Shown here piece after piece: positions 1 through 6,643 of a stretch of DNA of 64,000 nucleotides; positions within the stretch are counted from its first letter, which is position 1; each line of letters starts with the position of its first letter. The notes under the pieces were generated by a model. The model did not search any database, had not been told where the DNA came from, and was given only the letters and a program-made list of their open reading frames with translations. The stretch spans positions 62,001 through 126,000 of the forward strand of contig NZ_OLMK01000096.1 in assembly GCF_900290235.1 (NCBI RefSeq), written 5' to 3'. A program made the translations under genes and the position numbers. The stretch comes from Streptomyces sp. MA5143a (lineage in GTDB: Bacteria; Actinomycetota; Actinomycetes; Streptomycetales; Streptomycetaceae).

Positions 1-1162
1 GGGTGGCGTGCGGGAGGAGCAGGGCGGCGCGGGCGTGGGTGACGGCGCGGGCCGGGAGGGAGTCGGACTGCCGGTGGCATCCGGCGCGCAACACGCGGGC
101 CGCCCGCCGCAGTTCCGTCTCCCCCGGCGGGGTGGCGGCCAGCTCGCCGAGCGCCTCCAGCCACCGCCCGACGGCCTCCTCCGTACCGGCCCCCGGTACC
201 CGGCCGAGCAGCACGAGCGCGAGGTCGGGAGCGGCGGAGGCCAGCCACTGGCCCTGGTAGCCGCACCGCACGGTCGCCGCGTCCACCTCCGGCGCGGTGG
301 CCACGAGGTGGGGCAGACGGCCCCGGCGGAGCAGTTCGCAGAGGACGACCTGGGCGACGTACAGCCGGAAGTCGCCCCGCGGATCGGCCAGCGCGTGCCC
401 GACCGCCACCCCGTCACGGGCGTAGGGGACGGCCGCGCCGAGGGTGGGCCGGTGCGGGGAGGTGACGTGCCCGGAGGGGACGCGGGGGGCGGTCGGCTGA
501 GGGGCGGTGGAGTGGAGCGCGCCGGGGGCGGCGGCCGGAAGAGTGGTGGGCGCCCCGGCGGTCGGCAGCCCCGGGGCCCATGCCCCGAACTCCCGCTCCA
601 CCAGCGCCGCCACCCGCTCCGCGTCCACGTCGCCCACGACCGACAGCACCGCCCGTTCGGGCCGGTAGTGCGCCCGGAAGAAGGACTCGGCCTCCTCCGC
701 CGTCACCCCGGTCAGCTCGGCCGTCGTGCCGTAGGCGTGCCGGGCGCCCGGGTGGAGGGCGGCCAGGACCGTGTCCCAGAGGCGGGCACCGGCCCCCGCC
801 GCGCGGATCTCCTCGGCGATGACGGCCGTCTCGGAGCGCACGGTGGCCGGTCCGGGCCGGAAGCGCAGGAGGCGCCGGGCCTCCAGGGCCAGGACGTCGG
901 GCAGGGCGTCGGCCGGGACGACGGTGTGGAGGACGGTGTGGTCGCGATGGGTCTCGGCGTTGCACGTCCCGCCGGCCTCCTGCACGAGAGCGACGAACCC
1001 CTCTGCCTCATGTCCCTCGCCGCGGGGGAACATCAGGTGCTCCACCAGGTGCGCCGTCCCGTGGCGCCCCGGCGGGTCGTCGTCGCCGCCCGCCGCCACG
1101 GCGACGGCGACCGCCACGAGGCCGCGGCCGGGGGTCTGTTCGGTGACCAGGCGGAGGCTCAC
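1..1162 (-). CDS. M16 family zinc metallopeptidase (3' part outside window)
   Basis: Reading the minus strand from a GTG at 1162 gives an uninterrupted frame to the window edge, about 387 residues. Residues 38-42 are HLVEH, the inverted zinc motif HxxEH of the M16 (pitrilysin/processing peptidase) family. The third zinc ligand, a Glu expected about 76 residues later, is present at about residue 118 in a VIAEEI context. The GTG overlaps the stop of the upstream methyltransferase gene (GTGA), so it is the last visible gene of the lanthipeptide operon. M16 peptidases are known companions of class V lanthipeptide clusters and are the likely leader-removing or trimming protease. That role is inferred. 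A partner M16 gene may lie just outside the window. Confidence 0.85.
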   Translation of the reverse strand, partial: MSLRLVTEQTPGRGLVAVAVAVAAGGDDDPPGRHGTAHLVEHLMFPRGEGHEAEGFVALVQEAGGTCNAETHRDHTVLHTVVPADALPDVLALEARRLLRFRPGPATVRSETAVIAEEIRAAGAGARLWDTVLAALHPGARHAYGTTAELTGVTAEEAESFFRAHYRPERAVLSVVGDVDAERVAALVEREFGAWAPGLPTAGAPTTLPAAAPGALHSTAPQPTAPRVPSGHVTSPHRPTLGAAVPYARDGVAVGHALADPRGDFRLYVAQVVLCELLRRGRLPHLVATAPEVDAATVRCGYQGQWLASAAPDLALVLLGRVPGAGTEEAVGRWLEALGELAATPPGETELRRAARVLRAGCHRQSDSLPARAVTHARAALLLPHAT

Positions 1163-2004
1163 CGCAGGGGCCGGTACACGGAGACGCACATCTTCCGGCT
1201 GTCACCGCCGTCGAAGGGCTGCTCGCGCCAGCCGGAGTAGCGGGCGGAGAGTTCCAGACGGGCGATGCCGGCGAGGAGGTCGAGCTCGCTCGGCCACAGG
1301 TAACGCATCACCGTCGTCGCCGACCTGGGGGCCTCGCCGTCGAGGAACAGCGTGTTGTGGATCATCATGTTCTGCGAGGCGGGCAGCACGCCGATGGACT
1401 CGATCATCGCGCCGCGCCCGTCGATCGGGTACGTGCTGATCTCGTTCTTCTTCTGTACGTGGTAGTCGCTGGGGTCGAACGTCTCGATGACCACGTGCCC
1501 GTCGGGCGCCGTGTGCCGGGCGACCGCGTGCATCAGGGCGATCTGCTCGTCCGGGGCGACCGCGCAGCACAGGGAGTTGAAGGGCGCGAGGACGACGTCG
1601 AAGGCGCGGCCCAGGTCGAGGGTGGCGAAGTCGGCGTGGACGGGGGTGATCCGGCCCTCGGGGTCCTTGTGCGCCAGCCGGGCCAGCATGCCCTCGGAGG
1701 AGTCGACGCCGTGCACCCGGAAGCCCTTGTCGGCGAGCGGCAGGGCGACCCGGCCGGTGCCGACGCCCAGTTCGAGGACGCTCGCGCCGGGCGCGGTGAG
1801 GGTGAGGAGGAAGTCGGCGATGTCCTCCAGGTCGGGGGTGGCCGGGTAGATCTCGTCGTAGACCTCGGCGAGCGCGTCGCTGTACGCGGTGGTCAGGGCG
1901 GTGCCGAGCCCGGCACCGGGCTCGACGGCGACGGTGTCGGCGTCCACGGCGGCGTCGGCCGGGACGGTCGCCGGGGTCTCTTCGGTTGCCAGGCTGGTCG
2001 TCAT
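1159..2004 (-). CDS. SAM-dependent methyltransferase of the lanthipeptide cluster (LxmM-like)
   Basis: 281 aa. The class I SAM-binding motif reads VLELGVGTGRVALPLADKG at about residues 68-86, followed by an acidic loop HGVDSSEGML and HADFATLDLG. The ATG overlaps the stop of the HopA1-like gene (ATGA), and its own stop overlaps the peptidase start, so it is translationally coupled on both sides. In described class V lanthipeptide clusters a methyltransferase N-methylates the mature peptide's N-terminus, and this gene is a positional match. A longer upstream in-frame extension exists but runs through the HopA1-like gene and is not used. The methylated atom is inferred from the cluster type, not shown by sequence. 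Confidence 0.85.
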   Translation of the reverse strand: MTTSLATEETPATVPADAAVDADTVAVEPGAGLGTALTTAYSDALAEVYDEIYPATPDLEDIADFLLTLTAPGASVLELGVGTGRVALPLADKGFRVHGVDSSEGMLARLAHKDPEGRITPVHADFATLDLGRAFDVVLAPFNSLCCAVAPDEQIALMHAVARHTAPDGHVVIETFDPSDYHVQKKNEISTYPIDGRGAMIESIGVLPASQNMMIHNTLFLDGEAPRSATTVMRYLWPSELDLLAGIARLELSARYSGWREQPFDGGDSRKMCVSVYRPLR

Positions 2005-3047
2005 CGTCCGCCTCCCAAGCGGGTGTCGAGGTTGTTCTGGGGGTGCAGCGGGTCGATGCCCGCCTCGTGGAAGGCCCGGACGACGTGCGCCTCGCGGCTG
2101 TCGTCGCCGTCGGACAGCGCGTGGGCGATGAGTCCGCTGGCGAGGGCGAAGGCGCGGTGCTGGCCGAAGCTCATGCCGTCCTGGCCGGGGCGCGGGTCCT
2201 CGGGGTCCCAGGCGGCGGCGACGCCGGGCGCCAGTTCCTCGGTGAAGACGGACGTGCCGTCGCCGGTGAGGGTGCCCGCGTGAGGGGCGACGGCGGTGGC
2301 GACCGCGCGTTCGCCGGGGCGGTGGTCGCCGTGCAGGTAGACGACGACGGAGTCCCGGCGCGGGTGGTCCTGCGGGTCGGAGAGGACCTTCGCGTGGTAC
2401 AGCGCGCCCGCCGCCTCCAGCGCGCCGAGCGCCGTGCCCCACAGGACGACCGCCGCGTCCGCGTCCCGCGCGTGCAGGAAGAGACGGCGTACGGGGCCGG
2501 CGGGGCGGGGCAGGGGGCGTGAGCCCATGACGTAGAAGAAGCCGGGGGAGAGCGCGGGGCGCGCGGCCTCCAGGGCGAGTTCGACCAGGTCACCGGGTGC
2601 GGGCGGGGCCGCCGGGGTCAGCAGCCGCTCGGCCGGGACGCGGGTGGTGACCTCGGGGAGGCGTACGACGAGCTGGTCGCCGTCGGGCCGGTGGAGCACC
2701 TCGACGAGCCGGCCCCGGGTGGGGGTGGTGGTGTGCGGTACGGCCGCCGCGAGCCGGGCCTCCAGGGCGGGGTCGCGGAGCGTACGGCGGGGTGGCGGGC
2801 CCTCGGCGGCCGGGCCGCCCCGGTCGCGGCCGGCGTGCAGTTCCTCGTACAGGGCGTTGGTGAGGCGGCCCCGCAGGTCACGGGGGCTGTCGGCGGTGAC
2901 GGTACGCCCGGCGACGGCGGCCTCGCGCGCACCGGGCGCCACACCGACGCCGTCCAGCGCGGCACGGAGCCGGGGCGCGAGCCCCGGGTGCCGGGCGTCG
3001 GGGGAGGCGCCCGGCACCGGGGTGTCCAGGAGGGAGAGAGCGGTCAT
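2001..3047 (-). CDS. HopA1-fold class V lanthipeptide biosynthesis protein (LxmY-like)
   Basis: 348 aa from the ATG at 3047. The C-terminal half resembles the HopA1 effector family (phosphothreonine-lyase-like fold of class V lanthipeptide enzymes): FFYVMGSRPLPRP, VVLWGTALGALEAAGALYHAK, SVVVYLHGD and SFGQHRAFALASGLIAHAL. The end carries AFHEAGIDPLHPQNNLD. In class V systems this protein acts with a kinase-like protein and a third partner to dehydrate Ser/Thr and form lanthionine rings, and the elimination step is assigned to the HopA1-like member. A longer in-frame ORF reaches 3116, but 3047 fits a coupled start overlapping the stop of the small ORF upstream. Family assignment is by motif recognition. 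Confidence 0.8.
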   Translation of the reverse strand: MTALSLLDTPVPGASPDARHPGLAPRLRAALDGVGVAPGAREAAVAGRTVTADSPRDLRGRLTNALYEELHAGRDRGGPAAEGPPPRRTLRDPALEARLAAAVPHTTTPTRGRLVEVLHRPDGDQLVVRLPEVTTRVPAERLLTPAAPPAPGDLVELALEAARPALSPGFFYVMGSRPLPRPAGPVRRLFLHARDADAAVVLWGTALGALEAAGALYHAKVLSDPQDHPRRDSVVVYLHGDHRPGERAVATAVAPHAGTLTGDGTSVFTEELAPGVAAAWDPEDPRPGQDGMSFGQHRAFALASGLIAHALSDGDDSREAHVVRAFHEAGIDPLHPQNNLDTRLGGGR

Positions 3048-3223
3048 CGGTGGTGGCTCCCGTTCGGGTGGTCGGGGGTCAGGCCGGGCGTACGGGCGGC
3101 CGCGGGCCGGGCGCACGGAACCCTGTGGGCGGCCACGGCCGGGCCCTGCCGTGCTGTGGCGGCGGCCGGGACCGGAACGCGCCGGGCCACGGTCCCGGCC
3201 ACGGCGCGGGGGGCGGTCGTCAT
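3044..3223 (-). CDS. 59-aa ORF coupled between the kinase-like and HopA1-like genes
   Basis: A small frame of 59 codons fills the otherwise empty 172 bp between the two biosynthetic genes. Its ATG (3223-3221) overlaps the stop of the kinase-like gene as ATGA, and its TGA (3046-3044) overlaps the ATG of the HopA1-like gene as ATGA. The product begins MTTAPRAVAGTVARRVPVPA, is Ala/Arg/Pro-rich, has one Cys near residue 37 and ends in SHHR. Coupling at both ends suggests it is translated. The amino-acid bias of GC-rich DNA could also give such a frame by chance. No family was recognised. Confidence 0.45.
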   Translation of the reverse strand: MTTAPRAVAGTVARRVPVPAAATARQGPAVAAHRVPCARPAAARTPGLTPDHPNGSHHR

Positions 3224-4419
3224 CGGTCGGCGCTCCCGTCCGGGAGGGTCAGGCCGAGCGTCCGCGCCGCGCCGCCCGGGTTCAGGAGGACAGTGCGGCC
3301 GATGCCCGCGGCGGCGCGGGCGACCGGGTTGAGCGTGGCGTGGGACTCGGCGGTGGCGATGAGGCGGTCGTACATGTGCCACCCGGCGTAGGCGGCGGCC
3401 CGCTCGGGCAGGCCGGGGTCGGGCGTACGGCACTCCAGGTAGCCCTGCCAGAAGGCGTGGACGCGCGGCAGATGGCGGCGCAGGCTCGCCGAGCCCCGCC
3501 CGATGATCTCCTCGTGCGCGAGGCCGAACCCGGCCCCGGCGCCCCGACGGTCGTCCCCGGCGTCCCCGGCGTCCCCGGTCGGCGCGAACACGGAGTACGT
3601 CGCGTGGAACAGCCACTCCCCCGCGAACGCGCCCACGTCCCGCGCCGGGTCGGCCAGCCGGAACTCCTCCCAGTCGCACAGGTACAGCGGCCCGCGGCCC
3701 TCGTCGGCGCCGATGAACTGGTCGAAGCGGAGGTCGCAGTGCGTGGGCGCGTGCGGCACGCCCGCCTCGCCCTCCCGCAGCCGGGCCAGTGCGTCGACCA
3801 CCTCGCCGTCGTCCTGGACGAGCTGCCAGGCGGCGATCTGCGCCATGCTGCGCTCCTGGACGGCGCTCCAGGGCAGCGCGCGCAGCCAGGCAAGCGGCGG
3901 CAGCGGCGCCTCCCCGGTGTCGAGCCCGTCCCCGGCCGGCAGCGCGTGCAGCGTCCCCACCGCACGCCCCGCCGCCCGGCACAGCGCGTCGTCGAAGTCC
4001 CCGTCCAGTGCCAGCTCCGCCCCCGACCGGGCGCCGGGCACCAGCCGGTGCACGGTCACCCCGGCCGCCGGGTCGGCGCCCAGCAGGTCCGGCGAGCGCA
4101 GCGGCGAGCCGCCCGGCAGCCACCGGGCCGCCGACTCCTCGAAGCTCAGGGCGCGTTCGAGCTCGGGGCAGCCCCCGTCCGGCAGTGGCGTCACCGTCTT
4201 GACGAAGACCTGCTCGCCGGTGGTGGTCGGCCCCGCCCAGTTGTCGTTGCGGCCGCCGAACGCGGTGACCGCCGCCGCGTCGAGGCGGCCGAGCCCGAGC
4301 CGCTCCAGCAGGGCGTTCACGGCGGGCACGGTGCCCAGTTCGGTGGGCCGGTAGCGCTGCCGGGTGCGGACCGGCTCCGCCGGGTCCGTCCTCGTGGGTG
4401 TGTCGGTGGTGATCGTCAT
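3220..4419 (-). CDS. aminoglycoside-phosphotransferase-fold kinase of class V lanthipeptide synthesis (LxmK-like)
   Basis: 399 aa. It has a kinase-like N-lobe lysine in EQVFVKTVTPL (about residue 72). The catalytic loop HCDLRFDQF lies at about 227-235, where APH enzymes have HxDxxxxN. It is followed by LYLCDWEEFRLADPARDVGAF, the equivalent of the metal-binding DWE segment. These motifs place it in the APH/CotH-like phosphotransferase group. In class V lanthipeptide clusters the matching protein phosphorylates Ser/Thr of the precursor before elimination. The Asn of the catalytic loop appears replaced by Gln, which may reflect divergence. Overlaps its neighbours by ATGA on both sides. Confidence 0.82.
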   Translation of the reverse strand: MTITTDTPTRTDPAEPVRTRQRYRPTELGTVPAVNALLERLGLGRLDAAAVTAFGGRNDNWAGPTTTGEQVFVKTVTPLPDGGCPELERALSFEESAARWLPGGSPLRSPDLLGADPAAGVTVHRLVPGARSGAELALDGDFDDALCRAAGRAVGTLHALPAGDGLDTGEAPLPPLAWLRALPWSAVQERSMAQIAAWQLVQDDGEVVDALARLREGEAGVPHAPTHCDLRFDQFIGADEGRGPLYLCDWEEFRLADPARDVGAFAGEWLFHATYSVFAPTGDAGDAGDDRRGAGAGFGLAHEEIIGRGSASLRRHLPRVHAFWQGYLECRTPDPGLPERAAAYAGWHMYDRLIATAESHATLNPVARAAAGIGRTVLLNPGGAARTLGLTLPDGSADR

Positions 4420-5438
4420 CGTGTCGTGGCTCCCCCGGGGACCGCGCGGCGGCCCTCCTCGTCGATCAGGTCAGCGACGAAGGCGGTGTAGTCGGCCAGT
4501 TCGTCGCTCCAGCCGCAGTAGGCGGCGAAGTCCCGCGTGTGCGCGGCGATCCGCAGCACCGCGGCGCGGGCCGCGAGCTCCCGGTCCGCGCCCGGCCCGT
4601 ACGCGTCGAGCAGAACGGCCGGCAGGTCGACGCCCGGCCCCTCGCCCCACACCGGTACGGCCCAGGCGAGTTCGGCGAGATCGCCGAGCAGCCAGCCCAG
4701 GTCCAGTTCGGGCCGGGCGGCGCCCAGGTCCTCGCCCGTCAGCAGCGCCACCGGACCCCGGCTCAGGGGTGGGACCAGCGCGCCGAGCGAGGCGAAACCG
4801 TGGACGAGGACGAGTCCGTGGCCGTCCCGGCCCCCGCGTTCGTGCGCGGGGGCGGGCGCCGCGACCTCGGCGCACCAGGAACGGAGCGTCGAGAGGCGGG
4901 CGGGACCCCACACCCGTACGGCGTGCTCCCGCAGACGCCGTACGGCGCCGAGGTCGCCGTCGCCCGCGTCCGTCCCGTCGGCGAACCCCCGCAGTCGGGT
5001 GAGCGCGGGCGGCGGCGCCCAGGTCGGCGCGGGCGTGGCGTGCAGGTCCCGCAGCGCCGTGCCGGCCGCCGCGAGCGCGTGCGCGGCCAGCCGCCGGGCC
5101 GCCGGCCGGGGGTCGCGGAGCCAGGCCGCTGCCGAGTACGGGCCGTCGGCGAGGTAGGCGAGCCCCGCGCCCGAGGCCACCGGGGTGACCAGCCGGGCGC
5201 CGGCGGTGTGCCGGGGGACGTGTGCGGCGAGGGGCGCCGTCGGCGGGGCCGCCCGCCGGGATCCCGCCCCGTGCCACCACTCATGACGTCCGTCGGCCGT
5301 GGGCCGTACGCGGGTCAGCTGGAGCCCGGTGCCGAACTCGGCCGCCGGGCCGTCGACCTGGGCCGCCGGTGTCGCCTGTGCCGACTGAGCCCCTGGGGCC
5401 GCCTGTGCTCCCGCCGGCGCTGGCGTCCGTACGGTCAC
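4416..5438 (-). CDS. degenerate kinase-fold biosynthesis partner (LxmX-like position)
   Basis: 340 aa. After an Ala/Gln-rich N-terminal 40 residues it looks like a decayed phosphotransferase: ARRLAAHALAAAGTALRDLH resembles the APH helical segment, and HGLVLVHGFASLGALVP sits where the HxD loop would be but lacks the catalytic Asp. LLTGEDLGAARPELDLGWLLGDLAELAW resembles the DxD/E segment. It overlaps the kinase-like gene and the decarboxylase gene by ATGA at both ends. Class V clusters need a third protein besides kinase and HopA1-like enzyme, and this is the obvious candidate, perhaps for substrate binding. That role is inferred from position. Confidence 0.65.
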   Translation of the reverse strand: MTVRTPAPAGAQAAPGAQSAQATPAAQVDGPAAEFGTGLQLTRVRPTADGRHEWWHGAGSRRAAPPTAPLAAHVPRHTAGARLVTPVASGAGLAYLADGPYSAAAWLRDPRPAARRLAAHALAAAGTALRDLHATPAPTWAPPPALTRLRGFADGTDAGDGDLGAVRRLREHAVRVWGPARLSTLRSWCAEVAAPAPAHERGGRDGHGLVLVHGFASLGALVPPLSRGPVALLTGEDLGAARPELDLGWLLGDLAELAWAVPVWGEGPGVDLPAVLLDAYGPGADRELAARAAVLRIAAHTRDFAAYCGWSDELADYTAFVADLIDEEGRRAVPGGATTR

Positions 5439-6040
5439 TCGTCCTCCCCCTCAACCCGCCGGGCCCGCGCGTACGCGCCGACGCACAGGCCCATCAGCTC
5501 GGACAGCGGCAGCGCCCCGCCGTCCTCCATCTCGCCCGTGCCGGCGCTGACGGCGGGCACGGTCGGCGCGACGACCACGCCGGGGCGGTCGCGCAGGGTG
5601 TCCAGGTGCCCCTGGACCACGGGGCTGAGCTGCGCGCCGGGCGGCAGCGACGGGGCCACGCCCACGAGGGCGGACGTCGACTGAAGGGCACACAGCAGGG
5701 GTGTGTCGGTGAGGCCGAGCGCGTAACGGCCGAGGAAGTGCATCGTGGCCGGGTGGACGAGCACGAGGTCGGGCCAGCGGGCCAGTTCGACGTGCGGGAC
5801 GGCACCGGGCGCGGCCTCGGACCAGTCGTCGGTGACGACCTCCCGTCCGCAGAGCGCGGATATCGCGTCCGCGGAGACGAATCGCCGCGCCGAACGGGTC
5901 AGCACGACCCGTTTCTCCATTTCCGGGAAGGTATTGCCCAGCCAGTTGATCCAGAACGGCAGGAATGCCACGCTGAGCGCGCCGGTGCCCACGAGGAGCA
6001 CCCGGCGGAATCCGGGATCCGCGACTCCTGTGGGGTCCAT
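5435..6040 (-). CDS. flavin-dependent peptidyl-cysteine decarboxylase (EpiD/LxmD-like)
   Basis: 201 aa, close to the usual size of the HFCD (EpiD/Dfp/UbiX) flavoprotein family. The N-terminal FRRVLLVGTGALSVAFLPFW is the FMN-binding beta-alpha start. LARWPDLVLVHPATMHFLGRYALGL corresponds to the PASANT motif region, and QSTSALVGVAPSLPPG replaces the family's PxMNxxMW loop. In lanthipeptide pathways such enzymes oxidatively decarboxylate a C-terminal Cys to an enethiol that closes an AviCys or AviMeCys ring. The precursor encoded 109 bp upstream ends in Cys, which fits. It is the first modification gene of the operon after the hairpin. ATG at 6040 is preceded by a purine-rich GGAGG. Confidence 0.85.
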   Translation of the reverse strand: MDPTGVADPGFRRVLLVGTGALSVAFLPFWINWLGNTFPEMEKRVVLTRSARRFVSADAISALCGREVVTDDWSEAAPGAVPHVELARWPDLVLVHPATMHFLGRYALGLTDTPLLCALQSTSALVGVAPSLPPGAQLSPVVQGHLDTLRDRPGVVVAPTVPAVSAGTGEMEDGGALPLSELMGLCVGAYARARRVEGEDE

Positions 6041-6084
6041 TCCCGCCTCCTTGTGCTTTCTTTTTCGGTGTGTGTCGTGTTGCC

Positions 6085-6121
6085 CGGGGAGGGGCCGGTG
6101 GCCGGCACCGGCCCCTCCCCG
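6085..6121 (-). terminator. strong hairpin between precursor gene and modification genes
   Basis: Perfect 15-bp arms (6086-6100 GGGGAGGGGCCGGTG and 6106-6120) with a 5-nt GCCGG loop, extendable by one C-G pair. There is no U-run after it. It lies just after the precursor stop and before the decarboxylase gene. This is the usual place for a partial terminator or mRNA-protecting hairpin that gives much more precursor than enzyme. Confidence 0.75.
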
Positions 6122-6148
6122 CGGGTCACTGCTCCGGTCGCCCGGTCG

Positions 6149-6367
6149 TCAGCACTTCTTCTCGATCGTGCGGGCGGTCAGCGAACCGAGGGCCGCGGCG
6201 CACTGCTGCGAGGAGCGGGCGGTGATGATGGTGGCGCGGATCGCCCACGGGATGGTCGGGCTGAACGCGGGCGCGGCGTCCTTGCCGTCGTACAGGCCCA
6301 GCTCCTCGGCGGAGGTGTAGGCGGTGTAGCCCTCGAACAGGTCCTTCTCGTTCTGCGACGACTGCAT
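6149..6367 (-). CDS. class V lanthipeptide precursor peptide
   Basis: 72 aa, ATG at 6367 behind AAGGAGAGACTC, a strong ribosome binding site. The acidic N-terminal leader (NEKDLFEG, SAEELGLYDGKD) runs to about residue 30-35. The C-terminal half is Ser/Thr/Ala-rich with only two Cys, at 56 (SSQQC) and at the very C-terminus (72, EKKC). A C-terminal Cys beside a decarboxylase gene predicts an AviCys/AviMeCys ring. Cys56 with an upstream Ser/Thr would form a lanthionine. The set around it (kinase-like, HopA1-like, decarboxylase, methyltransferase, M16 peptidase, ABC exporter) matches class V clusters such as that for lexapeptide. Leader cleavage site is not determined. Confidence 0.88.
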   Translation of the reverse strand: MQSSQNEKDLFEGYTAYTSAEELGLYDGKDAAPAFSPTIPWAIRATIITARSSQQCAAALGSLTARTIEKKC

Positions 6368-6511
6368 GAGTCTCTCCTTGAATTCATGGTGCGGGATTCC
6401 GGGTCTCCGAATTCCCGGCCGCCTTGCGGAATTTCCGGCTTTTCGGCCGGTGCCCCTTGGCGACGAGATAACTATGACCCGCCGGAAGAGCCTCCCGCTA
6501 TTGGCAGTTGC

Positions 6512-6601
6512 GGCATTACCGCACCTGGCATGACCGAACCCGGCATGACCGCACCCGGCATGGCCCGAACCGGCGTCGCCGGGCCCGGCATTGCCGCAAG
6601 C
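6512..6601. repeat. six tandem 15-bp units upstream of the ABC transporter
   Basis: Six successive 15-bp units of the form GGCATGACCGNACCC (starts at 6512, 6527, 6542, 6557, 6572 and 6587), the outer ones more diverged. They lie in the 276-bp divergent gap between the precursor gene and the transporter gene. On the plus strand they are in frame with the transporter and would add G-M-T-x-P pentapeptides if translation began upstream. On the minus strand they would encode M-P-G-A-V units. No other feature was seen in the gap apart from the precursor's ribosome binding site. Confidence 0.8.
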
Positions 6602-6643
6602 GCCAATACCGCCGCACCCGCCCGTACGCGTAGAAAGTCCAGG

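Noticed and set aside
5222..6643. Long upstream extension of the ABC transporter frame (1087 codons in all)
   Set aside because: It overlaps the decarboxylase, the precursor gene and their ribosome binding sites on the other strand. The homologous exporter begins near 6644.
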